Notes under the pieces: model-generated
What the model was told of the DNA's origin: nothing
What the model saw: the letters and a program-made list of their open reading frames with translations, nothing else
The model's database searches: none
Made by a program: the position numbers and the translations under genes
Source of the DNA: Gordonia malaquae NBRC 108250
GTDB taxonomy: Bacteria; Actinomycetota; Actinomycetes; Mycobacteriales; Mycobacteriaceae
DNA: 64,000 nucleotides
NCBI RefSeq assembly: GCF_000344135.1
Contig: NZ_BAOP01000005.1
Coordinates: forward strand, 124,001 to 188,000
Direction of reading: 5' to 3'
Shown: positions 52,666 to 61,394 of the stretch, one piece after another
Layout: every line of letters starts with the position of its first letter
Position numbering within the stretch: position 1 is the first letter of the stretch

Positions 52666-53229
52666 ATGACTGTGCTCCCCGAAACACCCGCGCTCCCCGA
52701 CAATGCAGTGAACGCTCTGCGCTCGTTCCTGCTCGCGTCGTCCGTCGTCGGCATCGCGCTCGGCATCGCGATGCTCGCCTGGCCCGCGGCGACGCTCACC
52801 GTCGTGGCGGTACTCTTCGGTGCGTCGCTTGTCGTCGCCGGTCTCCTTCGACTGTTCCTCGCGTTCGCGACGACGGAGGCGCCGTTCGTACTGCGCGTGG
52901 TGCTCGGAGCGTTCGGCGCGATCGTGCTCGCCGCAGGTGTCCTGTCCATTCTGAACCCCGCCGAATCGTTGACGCTGCTCGGCATCTTCATCGGTGTCGG
53001 CTGGATCTTCGGTGGACTCCAGGACCTCCTCGAGATGCGACTGGCGAACTTCCTCGTCCCGCGCTGGCTTGTTGTCCTGTCGGCTGTGATCTCGATCGGT
53101 GCAGGTATCGCGATGATCGTCCTGCCCGCGATCTCGACTCTCTCGACCATCCTCTGGGTGCTCGCAGTCATGTTGATCGCGGTCAGCCTCGCAACCCTCC
53201 TCACGCTTCCCAAGAAGCGCGACGCTTAG
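52666..53229 (+). CDS. HdeD/DUF308 membrane protein
   Basis: A 187-residue protein with six short helices arranged as three hairpins, the DUF308 (HdeD) pattern: SSVVGIALGIAMLAWPAATL, then GASLVVAGLLRLFLAF and GIFIGVGWIFGGLQDLLEM. HdeD in E. coli is linked to acid stress, but most actinobacterial relatives are uncharacterised. The 31-bp tandem array lies directly upstream. The stop overlaps the convergent gene by 4 bp. Confidence 0.88.
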   Translation: MTVLPETPALPDNAVNALRSFLLASSVVGIALGIAMLAWPAATLTVVAVLFGASLVVAGLLRLFLAFATTEAPFVLRVVLGAFGAIVLAAGVLSILNPAESLTLLGIFIGVGWIFGGLQDLLEMRLANFLVPRWLVVLSAVISIGAGIAMIVLPAISTLSTILWVLAVMLIAVSLATLLTLPKKRDA

Positions 53230-53789
53230 CTGGTGGGAGCCAGCGAGTCTGCGGTGACCGACGTCCGTGCAGGGGCGTCGAGAAGCCTCTGATTCCAGCG
53301 GTTCAGCCCGGCTACCAGGTCTGCGGCGTGCCGGAGGGCGACACCGTCGATGAGGCCGGTGCCCGCGAGTTCCACCGATCGTTCCGACTGCGCGGCGGCT
53401 GCACCGAGAAGACGGTCGGCACCGAGCAGGTCGGTGTCCCACATCGCGTCCGCGGTGGTCATGCACAGCGCCGCGACGTGATCGGCTTGATCGAGGTGAA
53501 CCATCGCCCACGCCCAGTGGCGTGCGACGTCCACGGTGTCGATGCCTCCGCGACCGTGCGTTCTGACGTACTTGGCGTGCAGTTCGCTGCACAGCAGATC
53601 GGCGTCCGACCACAGGCTCAGATGCGACATGCAGCGCACACAGTCGTGGAGGGCGGCGAGGTACTTCACCGAGTACGGCCCTTCGCGGCGGGATCGGATC
53701 TCGCGGAGGACCGAGTAGTCGGCGAGCGCGTGCGTGAACTCGCCTGCGTCGTAGAACGAGCGGGCCTGTGAGTTCAGTTCGTCGAGCAT
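53226..53789 (-). CDS. TPR-like hypothetical protein
   Basis: A 187-residue all-helical protein from ATG 53789 (MLDELNSQARSFYDAGEF). Helical pairs with TPR-like spacing appear: ARSFYDAGEFTHALADYSVL, then SVKYLAALHDCVRCMSHLSL and DVARHWAWAMVHLDQADHVA. No catalytic motif is visible. A frame upstream to 53879 adds a basic, unlikely leader. A scaffold or regulatory role is possible. Confidence 0.75.
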   Translation of the reverse strand: MLDELNSQARSFYDAGEFTHALADYSVLREIRSRREGPYSVKYLAALHDCVRCMSHLSLWSDADLLCSELHAKYVRTHGRGGIDTVDVARHWAWAMVHLDQADHVAALCMTTADAMWDTDLLGADRLLGAAAAQSERSVELAGTGLIDGVALRHAADLVAGLNRWNQRLLDAPARTSVTADSLAPTS

Positions 53790-53934
53790 GCCTCCATCGT
53801 GCCTTTTCGGGGGCCGACTGCGAAGCGAAACGGACAGTCGTTGTCGGCAGTGGCGTCGCTCAACGGCGGATGAGTTCACAGCGCGGTCTAATGTTCCCCG
53901 ATTCGCCGCAGAACGGGGGAGACTCGGGTGTCCG

Positions 53935-54408
53935 TCACGGATTCGGGGAACATTCGGCGGCGAAACTGAAGGTACGCCGCAGCAGGAGCACTCCGAGTGC
54001 GGTGACCAGCGAACCCGCCGCCGCGATCCACACTCCGTCGGCCCGAAGCATCGTCTCGGGGACCGCGATCACCGAGAACAGTGCACCCACGACCGCGAGC
54101 GTCGCGACAGCACTGGCGATCGGCCGCCACGCACGGTCCGTTCCGCCCGTCGCGCGTACGCTGAGCAGCATGATCGCTCCGATCGTGGCGAGAGCGATCA
54201 TCCACTGCAGGTGATTCACATGCGCCTGGTATCCGGGCTCGCTGATCTGCCCGAATCCGTTCACCGTCATCGACGGGCGGGTCGCCGATGCATACCAGGG
54301 GAGGAGATGTGCACCCGCCGCAGTGAGCAGCCCGGCGACGGTGACGACGACGTCGACTCGGAACGCGACTCGTGGCTCGACTCGGCTGCGTACGGGATTC
54401 ACGATCAC
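53935..54408 (-). CDS. four-helix membrane hypothetical protein
   Basis: A 157-residue protein with four predicted helices: VVVTVAGLLTAAGAHLLPWY, LQWMIALATIGAIMLLSV, ATLAVVGALFSVIAVPETML and WIAAAGSLVTALGVLLLR. No family is recognised. It is divergent from the CDF transporter gene with 92 bp between. Confidence 0.78.
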   Translation of the reverse strand: MIVNPVRSRVEPRVAFRVDVVVTVAGLLTAAGAHLLPWYASATRPSMTVNGFGQISEPGYQAHVNHLQWMIALATIGAIMLLSVRATGGTDRAWRPIASAVATLAVVGALFSVIAVPETMLRADGVWIAAAGSLVTALGVLLLRRTFSFAAECSPNP

Positions 54409-54500
54409 GGTTCCTCCTGACAGTGACGTTTCACTGACCGTAAAGGCGTTCGACGACGCAGTACTGCGTGCGAATGACTTCGCGGTGGGAGGATCGACAG

Positions 54501-55397
54501 GTGAGCGAACGTGGAGATCTCAGCAAGTGGGCGCTGCTCAGCGTCGCGGCCGCCGTCGTCACGATCAGCCTGAAGACCTATGCGTGGTGGATCACTGGAT
54601 CGGTGGGTCTGTTGTCGGACGCCGCGGAATCCGTCGTCAACCTGGTGGCGGCTGCGGGCGCGTTCATCGCGCTCAAGGTCGCGGCGCGGCCGTCCGACGA
54701 CGACCACAACTTCGGGCACACGAAGAGCGAGTACTTCTCGGCGGTCGTGGAAGGCGTGATGATCGTGGTCGCCGCGGGCGTCATCCTCTACACAGCCGTC
54801 GAACGGCTGATCAACCCGCAAGAGCTCGAAGCCGTCGGGATCGGTCTGCTGATCTCGGTCGGCGCGACCGTGGTGAACGGCCTCGTCGCTTGGAAGCTCA
54901 TCACGGTCGGCCGCGCCCATCGGTCGATGTCGCTGGAGGCCGATGGAAAGCATCTGCTCACCGACGTCTGGACCACCGTCGGGGTCATCGGGGGCGTCGC
55001 TCTTGTCGGGATCACCGGATGGCCGCCGCTCGATTCGCTCGTCGCGATGGCAGTCGCGGTGAACATCATCCTCGTCGGATGGCGACTCGTCAGAGACTCC
55101 ACCATGGGACTCATGGACACCGTGATCCCCGAGTCCGAACGCGATGCGGTCGACGAAGTCCTCGACCAGTTCCGCGGCGACGGAGTCGACTTCCACGACG
55201 TCCGCACCCGGGAGGCGGGACACATGCGGTTCGTCCAAATGCACATGCTCGTCCCCGGGACGTGGACCGTCCAACAGGCCCACGATCTTGTCGAAGAGGT
55301 TGAAGCCGCGCTTCACGACGCCGTCGACGACCTGCGTCCCACCATTCACCTCGAACCGATCGACGACCCGCGCAGTTATGAACCGTGGCGTCGCTGA
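54501..55397 (+). CDS. cation diffusion facilitator transporter
   Basis: A 298-residue CDF exporter for divalent metals such as Zn, Mn or Fe. GTG 54501 lies 8 nt after GGAGG; an upstream GTG at 54468 has no site. Six helices are followed by a cytoplasmic domain. Helix 2 has the metal motif SDAAESVVNL, and helix 5 has DGKHLLTDVWTTVG; the combined D-x3-E/N and H-x3-D pattern is not diagnostic for one metal, but an N-terminal SxxxE motif is frequent in actinobacterial Zn/Mn members. HNFGHTKSEYFSA is the conserved loop after helix 2. Confidence 0.93.
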   Translation: MSERGDLSKWALLSVAAAVVTISLKTYAWWITGSVGLLSDAAESVVNLVAAAGAFIALKVAARPSDDDHNFGHTKSEYFSAVVEGVMIVVAAGVILYTAVERLINPQELEAVGIGLLISVGATVVNGLVAWKLITVGRAHRSMSLEADGKHLLTDVWTTVGVIGGVALVGITGWPPLDSLVAMAVAVNIILVGWRLVRDSTMGLMDTVIPESERDAVDEVLDQFRGDGVDFHDVRTREAGHMRFVQMHMLVPGTWTVQQAHDLVEEVEAALHDAVDDLRPTIHLEPIDDPRSYEPWRR

Positions 55398-55443
55398 CCG
55401 CAATCGCGTGACGCCGTCGCCAGGACCGACCTACCCTGAGACC

Positions 55444-55815
55444 ATGAGTTCCCGGGACGACTACGACGGCGAGTACGACCTCGACGAGAGTGATCAGCTG
55501 CAGCCTGAGGACACTCTTGACGACGCCGAGGTCGGTGACATCCTCGACCGCGGCTACTCGCCGCCCGACTACGCGCCCGGGAACCACGAGCACGAGACTC
55601 TGGATTCGCGGCTGGCCGAAGAGGAACCGGATGTCGCTGCGAACGATGACGACGCGGACCCGGACTTTCCGGAACAGGCTGAATGTGGGAACTCACGTGC
55701 GGGCCGGATCGTCGCATCCGACATCGCGGGCGACTCCGACGTCTTCGGTCGTGACGCAGGCGTCGACGGTGCAGGTGCTTCGGCCGAAGAGGCCGCCATG
55801 CACATCATCGACTGA
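55444..55815 (+). CDS. acidic DUF5709 protein
   Basis: A 123-residue, strongly acidic, probably disordered protein from ATG 55444. DDYDGEYDLDESDQLQPEDT and ILDRGYSPPDYAPGNHEHET with LDSRLAEEEPDV match the DUF5709 pattern known in mycolic-acid actinobacteria. No catalytic site is expected. It lies 47 bp after the CDF gene and 23 bp before a tetR gene on the same strand. Confidence 0.82.
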   Translation: MSSRDDYDGEYDLDESDQLQPEDTLDDAEVGDILDRGYSPPDYAPGNHEHETLDSRLAEEEPDVAANDDDADPDFPEQAECGNSRAGRIVASDIAGDSDVFGRDAGVDGAGASAEEAAMHIID

Positions 55816-55837
55816 CGATTTCGATACGGTTCTCGGC

Positions 55838-56386
55838 ATGGACCGTGACCGGATGGTGGAAGTCGGCGTCGCGCTGGTGTCGCGATTCGGGGCGAAGGCG
55901 CTCAGCCTGACGTCGGTGGCGCGGCATGCCGGGGTGGCGCGCGCCACGGCTTACCGGATGTTCGGCGGCCGCGAGGCGCTCGTCTCGGCCATCGTCTCTC
56001 ATGAGCGCGAGCGCCTGCGGGTGGAACTCACAGGCTGGGCCGCCGACGAACCTGATGTCGCAGAGCGAGTGCGCAAACGGGTGATCGGCTCGCTCGGCTA
56101 CATCCGCGACCACCAGGCGCTGCAGTACGTTCTGCGGAACGAGCCCGAAGAAGTCGTCCGATCTCTCGTGACCGTCGAAGGCGCGGGCGGACCGTCGCTG
56201 ATCGATTTGATCGTCGACTCGGCGATGGAAGATATTACCGACGACGAAGCCGCCGTCATTCATCCCAACCCGCGTGCGGGGATCGAGTACATGGTCCGGA
56301 CCGTGTACTCGTGCATGCTCGTCCCGTCGTCGTCGATGAGCGACGAGGAGATCGCCGACATGGTGGTGCGCGCCGTCATCCGCTGA
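55838..56386 (+). CDS. TetR-family transcriptional regulator
   Basis: A 182-residue TetR protein starting at ATG 55838. The DNA-binding segment is ALVSRFGAKALSLTSVARHA followed by GVARATAYRMFGGREALVSA. The ligand domain is short and helical. Start distance of 23 bp from the DUF5709 gene suggests they are expressed together. No matching palindrome was found nearby, and its targets are unknown. Confidence 0.9.
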   Translation: MDRDRMVEVGVALVSRFGAKALSLTSVARHAGVARATAYRMFGGREALVSAIVSHERERLRVELTGWAADEPDVAERVRKRVIGSLGYIRDHQALQYVLRNEPEEVVRSLVTVEGAGGPSLIDLIVDSAMEDITDDEAAVIHPNPRAGIEYMVRTVYSCMLVPSSSMSDEEIADMVVRAVIR

Positions 56387-56391
56387 CCACT

Positions 56392-56466
56392 CGCTCGGCG
56401 GAGCGCGGCCCTCATGCTCAGGCGGAGCGCAGCCCTCTTGGTCATCGAGCGGAGTCGAGATGAACG
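56392..56466. repeat. degraded REP-like repeat units before pta
   Basis: Imperfect copies of GGCGGAGCGC(G/A)(G/C)CCCTC occur at about 56397-56413 and 56421-56437, followed by TCATCGAGCGGAGTCGAGATG. The end resembles the arm of the dispersed repeat at 4791 and 8838. The ATG inside it (56460) has no ribosome-binding site. Confidence 0.55.
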
Positions 56467-56480
56467 CTAATGTGGAGCCC

Positions 56481-58556
56481 ATGACTGGCTCTGGCGCCCG
56501 CAGCATCTACATCGCGTCGGCCGAGGGGGACACCGGCAAGTCGACCGTCGCGTTGGGAGTGCTCGCACTGCTCGCTGCGACCGGTGGTCGCGTCGGTGTG
56601 TTCCGGCCGATCTCCCGAGCGGCGGCGGGGGAGCGTGACTACATCCTCGACCTGCTGCTGCAGTTCACATCCGTCGACGTGCCGTACGACGACTGCCTCG
56701 GCGTCACGTACGACGATGTGCACCGCGATCCGGACGCCGCGATCGCCGACATCGTCGCGAAGTACCACGTCGTCGCCGAACAATGCGACAACGTGCTCGT
56801 GATCGGGTCGGATTACACCGACGTCGCGTCACCGTCCGAACTCGGATACAACGCGCGGATCGCCGCGAACCTGTCGGCGCCGATCATCCTCGTGGTGAAG
56901 GCCCTCGACCGTGAGCCCGCCGAGGTCAAGGCCATCGCCGAGATGCTGATGACGGACATCAAGGCCGCTCATGCGACGACTGTCGGCGTAGTCGCCAATC
57001 GATGCGACCCCGACCGGGTCGCGGCGCAGGCGAGTGCCCTGACCAGCACCGGAGTCCGCGGATGGGCGCTGCCGGAAGACCCGGTGCTGACGGCCCCGAC
57101 GATGGGCGAACTGCAGACTGCCCTCGGCGCCACTCTCTACAGCGGCGACGACGCGCTGCTCGACCGTGAGGCGGTCGAGGTGATGGTCGGCGGAATGACC
57201 GTCGAACACATCCTGGAACGCCTCAGCGAGTCGATGGTGGTGATCGCGCCCGCCGACCGATCCGACGTTCTGCTCGCCCTGGTCAACGCCAACGCGGCAG
57301 AAGGCTTCCCGCGGCTGGCCGGCATCGTCATGAACGGCGGGCTTCGACCGCACCCCATGATCGACGCGCTGGTCAAGGGGCTTCGACCGACGCTGCCGAT
57401 CCTGTCGAGCGAGCACGGCACGTACGAGACGGCGCGCATCGCGTCGCACACACGCGGGCGGATGGTGTCCGGCTCGGCGCGGAAGATCGACGCGGCGATG
57501 ACACTGATGGAACGCCACGTGGCGACCACAGAGCTGATCGACGAGCTGAAACTGCACGTCGCCGAAGTGGTCACTCCCCAGATGTTCGAGTACCAGCTGA
57601 TGGCGCAGGCCCGGTCGGACGTCAAGCACATCGTGCTGCCGGAGGGCGGCGACGACCGGATTCTCCGTGCCACCGACCGACTCCGCAGGCGGGGCGTCGC
57701 CGAACTGACACTGCTCGGGAACGTCGACGCGGTCCGTCGTCGTGCGAACGAACTGGGCATCGACCTGTCGGGCGTGGACGTGATCGACCCGACGACATCG
57801 GACTTGATCGACGAGTTCGCCGATGCCTACACCGAACTCCGCAAGCACAAGGGCATGACGCGGGAGCGTGCGCTCGAGGTGGTGCGCGACGAGTCGTACT
57901 TCGGCACGATGCTGCTCCACACCGGACGTGTCGACGGCATGGTGTCGGGAGCGGTGCACACGACGGCGCAGACCATCCGACCGGCATTCGAGATCATCAA
58001 GACCGTGCCGGGTGTGTCGACGGTGTCGAGTGTGTTCTTCATGTGTCTGGCCGACAAGGTGCTCACCTACGGCGACTGCGCGATCGTGCCCGATCCGACC
58101 GCGGAGGAACTCGCGGACATCGCGATCTCGTCGGCGCGCACGGCTGCGGCGTTCGGCGTTGAACCACGGGTCGCGATGCTGTCGTACTCGACCGGAGGAT
58201 CCGGTTCCGGCAAAGACGTCGACAAGGTTCGGGAGGCGACGGCGCTTGTCCGCGAGCGGGCACCGGAAGTGCTCGTCGAAGGTCCGATCCAGTACGACGC
58301 CGCGATCGAGCCGAGCGTCGCCGCCACCAAGATGCCCGACTCGCCGGTCGCAGGCAAGGCGACGGTGCTGATCTTCCCGGACCTCAACACCGGCAACAAC
58401 ACGTACAAGGCCGTCCAGCGCAGCGCGAACGCCATCGCGATCGGTCCCGTTCTCCAGGGCCTCAACAAGCCGATGAACGACCTCTCGCGCGGCGCTCTCG
58501 TCTCCGACATCGTCAACACCGTCGCCATCACCGCCATCCAAGCGCAGATGATCTAG
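56481..58556 (+). CDS. pta: phosphate acetyltransferase
   Basis: Pta converts acetyl-CoA and phosphate to acetyl phosphate. ATG 56481 (MTGSGARSIYIAS) with GGAG just before it gives 691 residues, close to M. tuberculosis Pta; ATG 56460 falls in repeat sequence. The N-terminal P-loop-like domain begins with SAEGDTGKST, a DRTGG-type domain follows near 215-320, and the C-terminal catalytic domain starts near KHIVLPEGGDDRILRAT. That domain has SGAVHTTAQTIRPAFEIIKT and MLSYSTGGSGSGKDVDKV, matching the CoA and phosphate sites. It is followed 96 bp later by ackA. Confidence 0.96.
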   Translation: MTGSGARSIYIASAEGDTGKSTVALGVLALLAATGGRVGVFRPISRAAAGERDYILDLLLQFTSVDVPYDDCLGVTYDDVHRDPDAAIADIVAKYHVVAEQCDNVLVIGSDYTDVASPSELGYNARIAANLSAPIILVVKALDREPAEVKAIAEMLMTDIKAAHATTVGVVANRCDPDRVAAQASALTSTGVRGWALPEDPVLTAPTMGELQTALGATLYSGDDALLDREAVEVMVGGMTVEHILERLSESMVVIAPADRSDVLLALVNANAAEGFPRLAGIVMNGGLRPHPMIDALVKGLRPTLPILSSEHGTYETARIASHTRGRMVSGSARKIDAAMTLMERHVATTELIDELKLHVAEVVTPQMFEYQLMAQARSDVKHIVLPEGGDDRILRATDRLRRRGVAELTLLGNVDAVRRRANELGIDLSGVDVIDPTTSDLIDEFADAYTELRKHKGMTRERALEVVRDESYFGTMLLHTGRVDGMVSGAVHTTAQTIRPAFEIIKTVPGVSTVSSVFFMCLADKVLTYGDCAIVPDPTAEELADIAISSARTAAAFGVEPRVAMLSYSTGGSGSGKDVDKVREATALVRERAPEVLVEGPIQYDAAIEPSVAATKMPDSPVAGKATVLIFPDLNTGNNTYKAVQRSANAIAIGPVLQGLNKPMNDLSRGALVSDIVNTVAITAIQAQMI

Positions 58557-58559
58557 AGT

Positions 58560-58640
58560 GCGCCGAGCCGCCCCGCCTGCTCTTTCAAGCCATTCCGTCT
58601 GCTCTTCGGGCCGTCCCACCTGCTCTTCGAGCGAAGTCGA
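58560..58640. repeat. REP-like repeat fragments between pta and ackA
   Basis: Three partial copies of CCTGCTCTTCGAGC occur at about 58575-58590, 58597-58610 and 58619-58632; the last reads into GAAGTCGAGAAGGAG. The repeat tail thus supplies the AAGGAG ribosome-binding site of ackA. Confidence 0.6.
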
Positions 58641-58652
58641 GAAGGAGAACTC

Positions 58653-59852
58653 ATGATCGTCGAAGGCTCGGTCCTCGTGGTGAACGCGGGGTCGTCGTCG
58701 TTGAAGTACCAGGTGTTGGATCCGGTCACCGAGGAGGTGATCGCCGACGGACTCGTTGAGCGGATCGGCGAGCCGATGTCGTCGGTGAAGCACTGGTACC
58801 GCGGTCACGATGTACGCCGCGAGGTTGCGCTGCCGGACCACGAGGCGGCGATCGCGTTGGTCCTCGACCTCTTCAAGGCAGACGGCGTCGACATCGCCGA
58901 TTCAGGTCTGTCCGCTGTCGGACACCGTGTGGTCCACGGTGGTCGGAGCTTCTTCGCTCCCACTCTCATCACTGATGAGGTGCGGTCCGAGATCGAGCGG
59001 ATCTCGCCGCTGGCGCCGCTCCACAATCCGGCGAACCTTACCGGGATCAATGCCGTCAGCGCGTTGCTGCCCGACGTCCCGGCTGTCGCAGTCTTCGACA
59101 CCGCGTTCTTCAGCGATCTCCCCGACGAGGCCGCCACGTACGCCTTGGACGCCGAGGTGGCGCGGGAGTACGCCGTGCGTCGCTACGGGTTCCACGGGAC
59201 AAGCCACGAGTACGTGTCGCGGTGCGCCGCCGACTTCTTGGGGCGCGACGTCGCCGACATCAATCAGATCGTCCTGCATCTGGGCAACGGCGCGTCGGCG
59301 TCGGCTGTCCGCGGCGGGGCACCGATCGACACCACGATGGGCATGACGCCCCTTGAAGGTCTCGTGATGGGGACGCGGACGGGCGACATCGACGCAGGCA
59401 TCGTCTTCCAGCTGTCACGGGTGGCGGGGATGTCGATCGAGGACATCGACACGCTGTTCAACAAGAAGTCTGGCCTGAAGGGCTTGTGCGGCGACAACGA
59501 CTTCCGCTCGATTCTGGAACGTGTCGCGGAGGGGGACGATGCTGCCGAGCGCGCGTACCGCGTCTACCTGCACCGACTCCGTCGGTACATCGGCGCCTAC
59601 ATGATCGAGCTCGGCAAGGTCGACGCGATCGTCTTCACCGCGGGCGTCGGCGAGAACGCCGCGCCGGTCCGTGCCGACTCTCTCGCCGGTCTCGAGAATT
59701 ACGGAATCCGGATCGACGCGGATCGGAACGCGGTCCGCTCGCCCGACCCGCGGCTGATCTCCACCGACGACTCGGCCGTCGCCGTGCTTGTGGTGCCGAC
59801 GAACGAGGAACTCGCCATCGCCCGAGCAGCGGTGGGGGTCGTAAGCGCCTGA
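58653..59852 (+). CDS. ackA: acetate kinase
   Basis: AckA converts acetyl phosphate and ADP to acetate and ATP, completing the Pta-AckA route. The 399-residue product has the N-terminal VLVVNAGSSSLKYQV, the GHRVVHGG motif with the substrate Arg, AVFDTAFFSDLP, RRYGFHGTSHEYVS with the catalytic His, HLGNGASASAV, and FTAGVGENAAPVR with the conserved Glu. Start ATG 58653 lies 6 nt after AAGGAG. Confidence 0.97.
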   Translation: MIVEGSVLVVNAGSSSLKYQVLDPVTEEVIADGLVERIGEPMSSVKHWYRGHDVRREVALPDHEAAIALVLDLFKADGVDIADSGLSAVGHRVVHGGRSFFAPTLITDEVRSEIERISPLAPLHNPANLTGINAVSALLPDVPAVAVFDTAFFSDLPDEAATYALDAEVAREYAVRRYGFHGTSHEYVSRCAADFLGRDVADINQIVLHLGNGASASAVRGGAPIDTTMGMTPLEGLVMGTRTGDIDAGIVFQLSRVAGMSIEDIDTLFNKKSGLKGLCGDNDFRSILERVAEGDDAAERAYRVYLHRLRRYIGAYMIELGKVDAIVFTAGVGENAAPVRADSLAGLENYGIRIDADRNAVRSPDPRLISTDDSAVAVLVVPTNEELAIARAAVGVVSA

Positions 59853-59868
59853 TTCGCTCCTCACGAAC

Positions 59869-59917
59869 AACTTCGGCACTCTCCACCGCGCATACCGCGG
59901 CGGAGAGTGCCGAAGTT
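59869..59917. repeat. 22-bp inverted repeat, terminator-like, copy 2
   Basis: Arms AACTTCGGCACTCTCCACCG... (59869-59890 and 59896-59917) pair over 22 bp with one mismatch. The outer 16 bp are the same as in the copy at 34743-34795. It lies 16 bp after ackA, and 4 bp before the end of the interrupted membrane-protein gene. Confidence 0.82.
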
Positions 59918-59921
59918 CGTG

Positions 59922-60599
59922 TCAGACCCGGCTTCGGATCGCCACCGTGCGGGCGCCGACCAACGTCGCCGCGACGATCAGCACCACAGACGTGATGACC
60001 GCGACCCACGTCGCCGTCGAGACGCCGAAGTCGGACAGGCTCGCGACCTACATGCCGACACCGGTCGCCGCAGCGCCCCCTATCGGTAGAGCGCACGCCG
60101 CTGTCTTCACCGTGGGAACGGTGGGGTCGTCGTCCGACATCCGTAGGACGCCGTAGATCGCGGCGAGCGCAAGGGCATAAGCGAGCAGCCCACAACCGGC
60201 GTAGATCGCGAGAACCGTGCCGGTGTCGGGTGCCGGCCGGACCAGTCCGCCGAACGCGACGGTGGTCGCAAGTCCTACGCCGATCCCGGCCCCGACCAGG
60301 CCGGCGACGCCGACCCGCACGAAACAGTTGCGATCGGGGCCCCGCATCACCAGCCCGGTCAGTCGGGTCAGCACCCCCACAACGCCGCCCACGATCACGC
60401 CGACGAGGACAGGCACGGTGAACACTCCCTCGCCCGCCACACCGACACTGCTCGAAATGAAGTCTGCTGTTCCGTCGGCGTGGCTCGTTAGAGGTGTGTA
60501 CGCGGTGAACGGATAGATGATCCGCATCGACACTGTCAGCGAGGCGGTCATCAACCCCAGGTACCCGCCGAAGAGCGCAAATCCGAATGTCTGCTTCAT
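59922..60599 (-). pseudogene. membrane protein gene interrupted by an in-frame TAG
   Basis: The minus-strand frame from ATG 60599 encodes 183 residues with about five helices (FGFALFGGYLGLMTASLTV, VFTVPVLVGVIVGGVVGVL, VAGLVGAGIGVGLATTVAFG, TVLAIYAGCGLLAYALALAA) and stops at TAG 60050-60048. In the same frame translation resumes for 41 codons (STATWVAVITSVVLIVAATL contains a full transmembrane helix) and ends at TGA 59924-59922. The part after TAG keeps protein-like composition, so the original protein was about 225 residues and one base change (for example TAC to TAG) broke it. Sequencing error or stop read-through are the alternatives. No family recognised. Confidence 0.7.
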
Positions 60600-60718
60600 T
60601 CGTTCATACTTGCAGCCCGCCGTGGTCGGCTCGGCGGTTCACGCATGATGCGAAGACTCCCGCTAATTGTCCGACGAATAGCGGGAAGCTACGCGGCACG
60701 CGTGAAGAAGATGCGATG
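60600..60718. other. 119-bp gap with small hairpin
   Basis: Sequence upstream of the interrupted membrane gene. It contains CCCGCTA/TAGCGGG (about 60659-60685) as a 7-bp stem with a 13-nt loop, and no coding signal. Confidence 0.4.
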
Positions 60719-60997
60719 TCAGAAGCCGGCGTATCGGTCGACCAGGCGCTTCGCGTCGAGCAGGCTCAAGCGTCGGTCCGCCTCGCGAACGCGCTTCACC
60801 GCCTCCACGCGATTCGATGAACCGGACGTCGCGGACCTGACCGACTCCGGTGTCCAATCCGCGGAAGCGGCGGTCGACGTCTCCGCTGCGGACCTGGAAC
60901 GATCGTCGGTCCAGATAACCGCGACCGTCGATGCCACCGCAAGGGCTCCGACTCCGAACGCCCCTCCTCCCGAATCCGCTGTGCCCAATAAACGCAA
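60719..60997 (-). CDS. small membrane protein with ribosomal L7/L12-like C-terminal helix pair
   Basis: A 92-residue minus-strand frame. A hydrophobic stretch (GVGALAVASTVAVIW) near the start could anchor it, and the C-terminus AVKRVREADRRLSLLDAKRL resembles the L7/L12 C-terminal pattern (KxVREATGLGLKEAKxLVD), which is also seen in small actinobacterial membrane proteins. The only in-frame start is TTG 60997, which lies in the terminator hairpin, so the true start or even the gene's integrity is unsure. Confidence 0.4.
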   Translation of the reverse strand: MRLLGTADSGGGAFGVGALAVASTVAVIWTDDRSRSAAETSTAASADWTPESVRSATSGSSNRVEAVKRVREADRRLSLLDAKRLVDRYAGF

Positions 60998-61035
60998 GAA
61001 CCCTGCCTTCGTTCCTCAGGCAGGGTTCTTGCGTT
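60991..61035. terminator. perfect 17-bp-stem terminator
   Basis: AACGCAAGAACCCTGCC (60991-61007) and its complement (61019-61035) form a perfect stem with an 11-nt loop. On the minus strand it directly follows a tRNA-like 3' end at 61036, the normal place for a tRNA terminator. Confidence 0.85.
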
Positions 61036-61069
61036 TGGCGGAGGATAGGGGATTCGAACTCTCGCGGGC
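61036..61069 (-). other. tRNA 3'-end fragment (Ser-like), likely att remnant
   Basis: The minus strand reads GAGTTCGAATCCCCTATCCT then CCGCCA, which matches the T-loop, acceptor strand and CCA end of a serine tRNA (tRNA-Ser usually ends TATCCTCCGCCA). The complementary 5' acceptor strand GGAGGAT is not found within 150 bp upstream, so this is not a whole tRNA gene. With its own terminator still attached, it fits a native tRNA 3' end displaced by integration of an element on its right-hand side. Confidence 0.5.
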
Positions 61070-61233
61070 GTAGACGCATGGCGGTACCAGGCGGGGCATG
61101 GAAACGCCGCTGACGTGCGGCGGGCCGCTGACAGCTGTCGTGTAGGTGCATCCGAGCACATCGCCATGCATCTGTGGTGTTGCATGGTTCGTTGCAAGAA
61201 CTGAACGAGCGCTCCCCGATGCGATTGGGGGTC

Positions 61234-61394
61234 TTCTCAGATGAGGGTGTAGGTCGGCCGGGCGCGTCGGTCCGCAGATAGACGTCGATGTCTCCCGACG
61301 ACGGAGGTTCCTACGCCATCCATCCGAAAGACCTCGACGTGTCCGACGCTACCCCGCCGGCCGGCTTCGGCCGCCCTGACCTGACCGCCTTCGC
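61234..61394 (+). mobile_element. truncated ISL3-like insertion-sequence end, copy 1
   Basis: This 161-bp segment matches 63502-63662 with about a dozen differences and no gaps. It includes a leader and a GTG start that opens VSDATPPAGFGRPDLTAFA before homology ends and a stop follows 6 codons later. PAGFGRPDLTAFARLD-type sequence is the N-terminus of ISL3-family transposases as I remember them. The outer bases GGGTCTTCTCAGATG may be the terminal inverted repeat. Confidence 0.6.

Noticed and set aside
56829..58841. 670-codon minus-strand frame across pta and the start of ackA
   Set aside because: Spans two recognised genes and the repeat region; Arg/His/Asp-rich shadow.
61036..61140. Complete tRNA-Ser gene on the minus strand
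   Set aside because: No 5' acceptor strand, D-arm or anticodon arm could be formed upstream of the 3' end.
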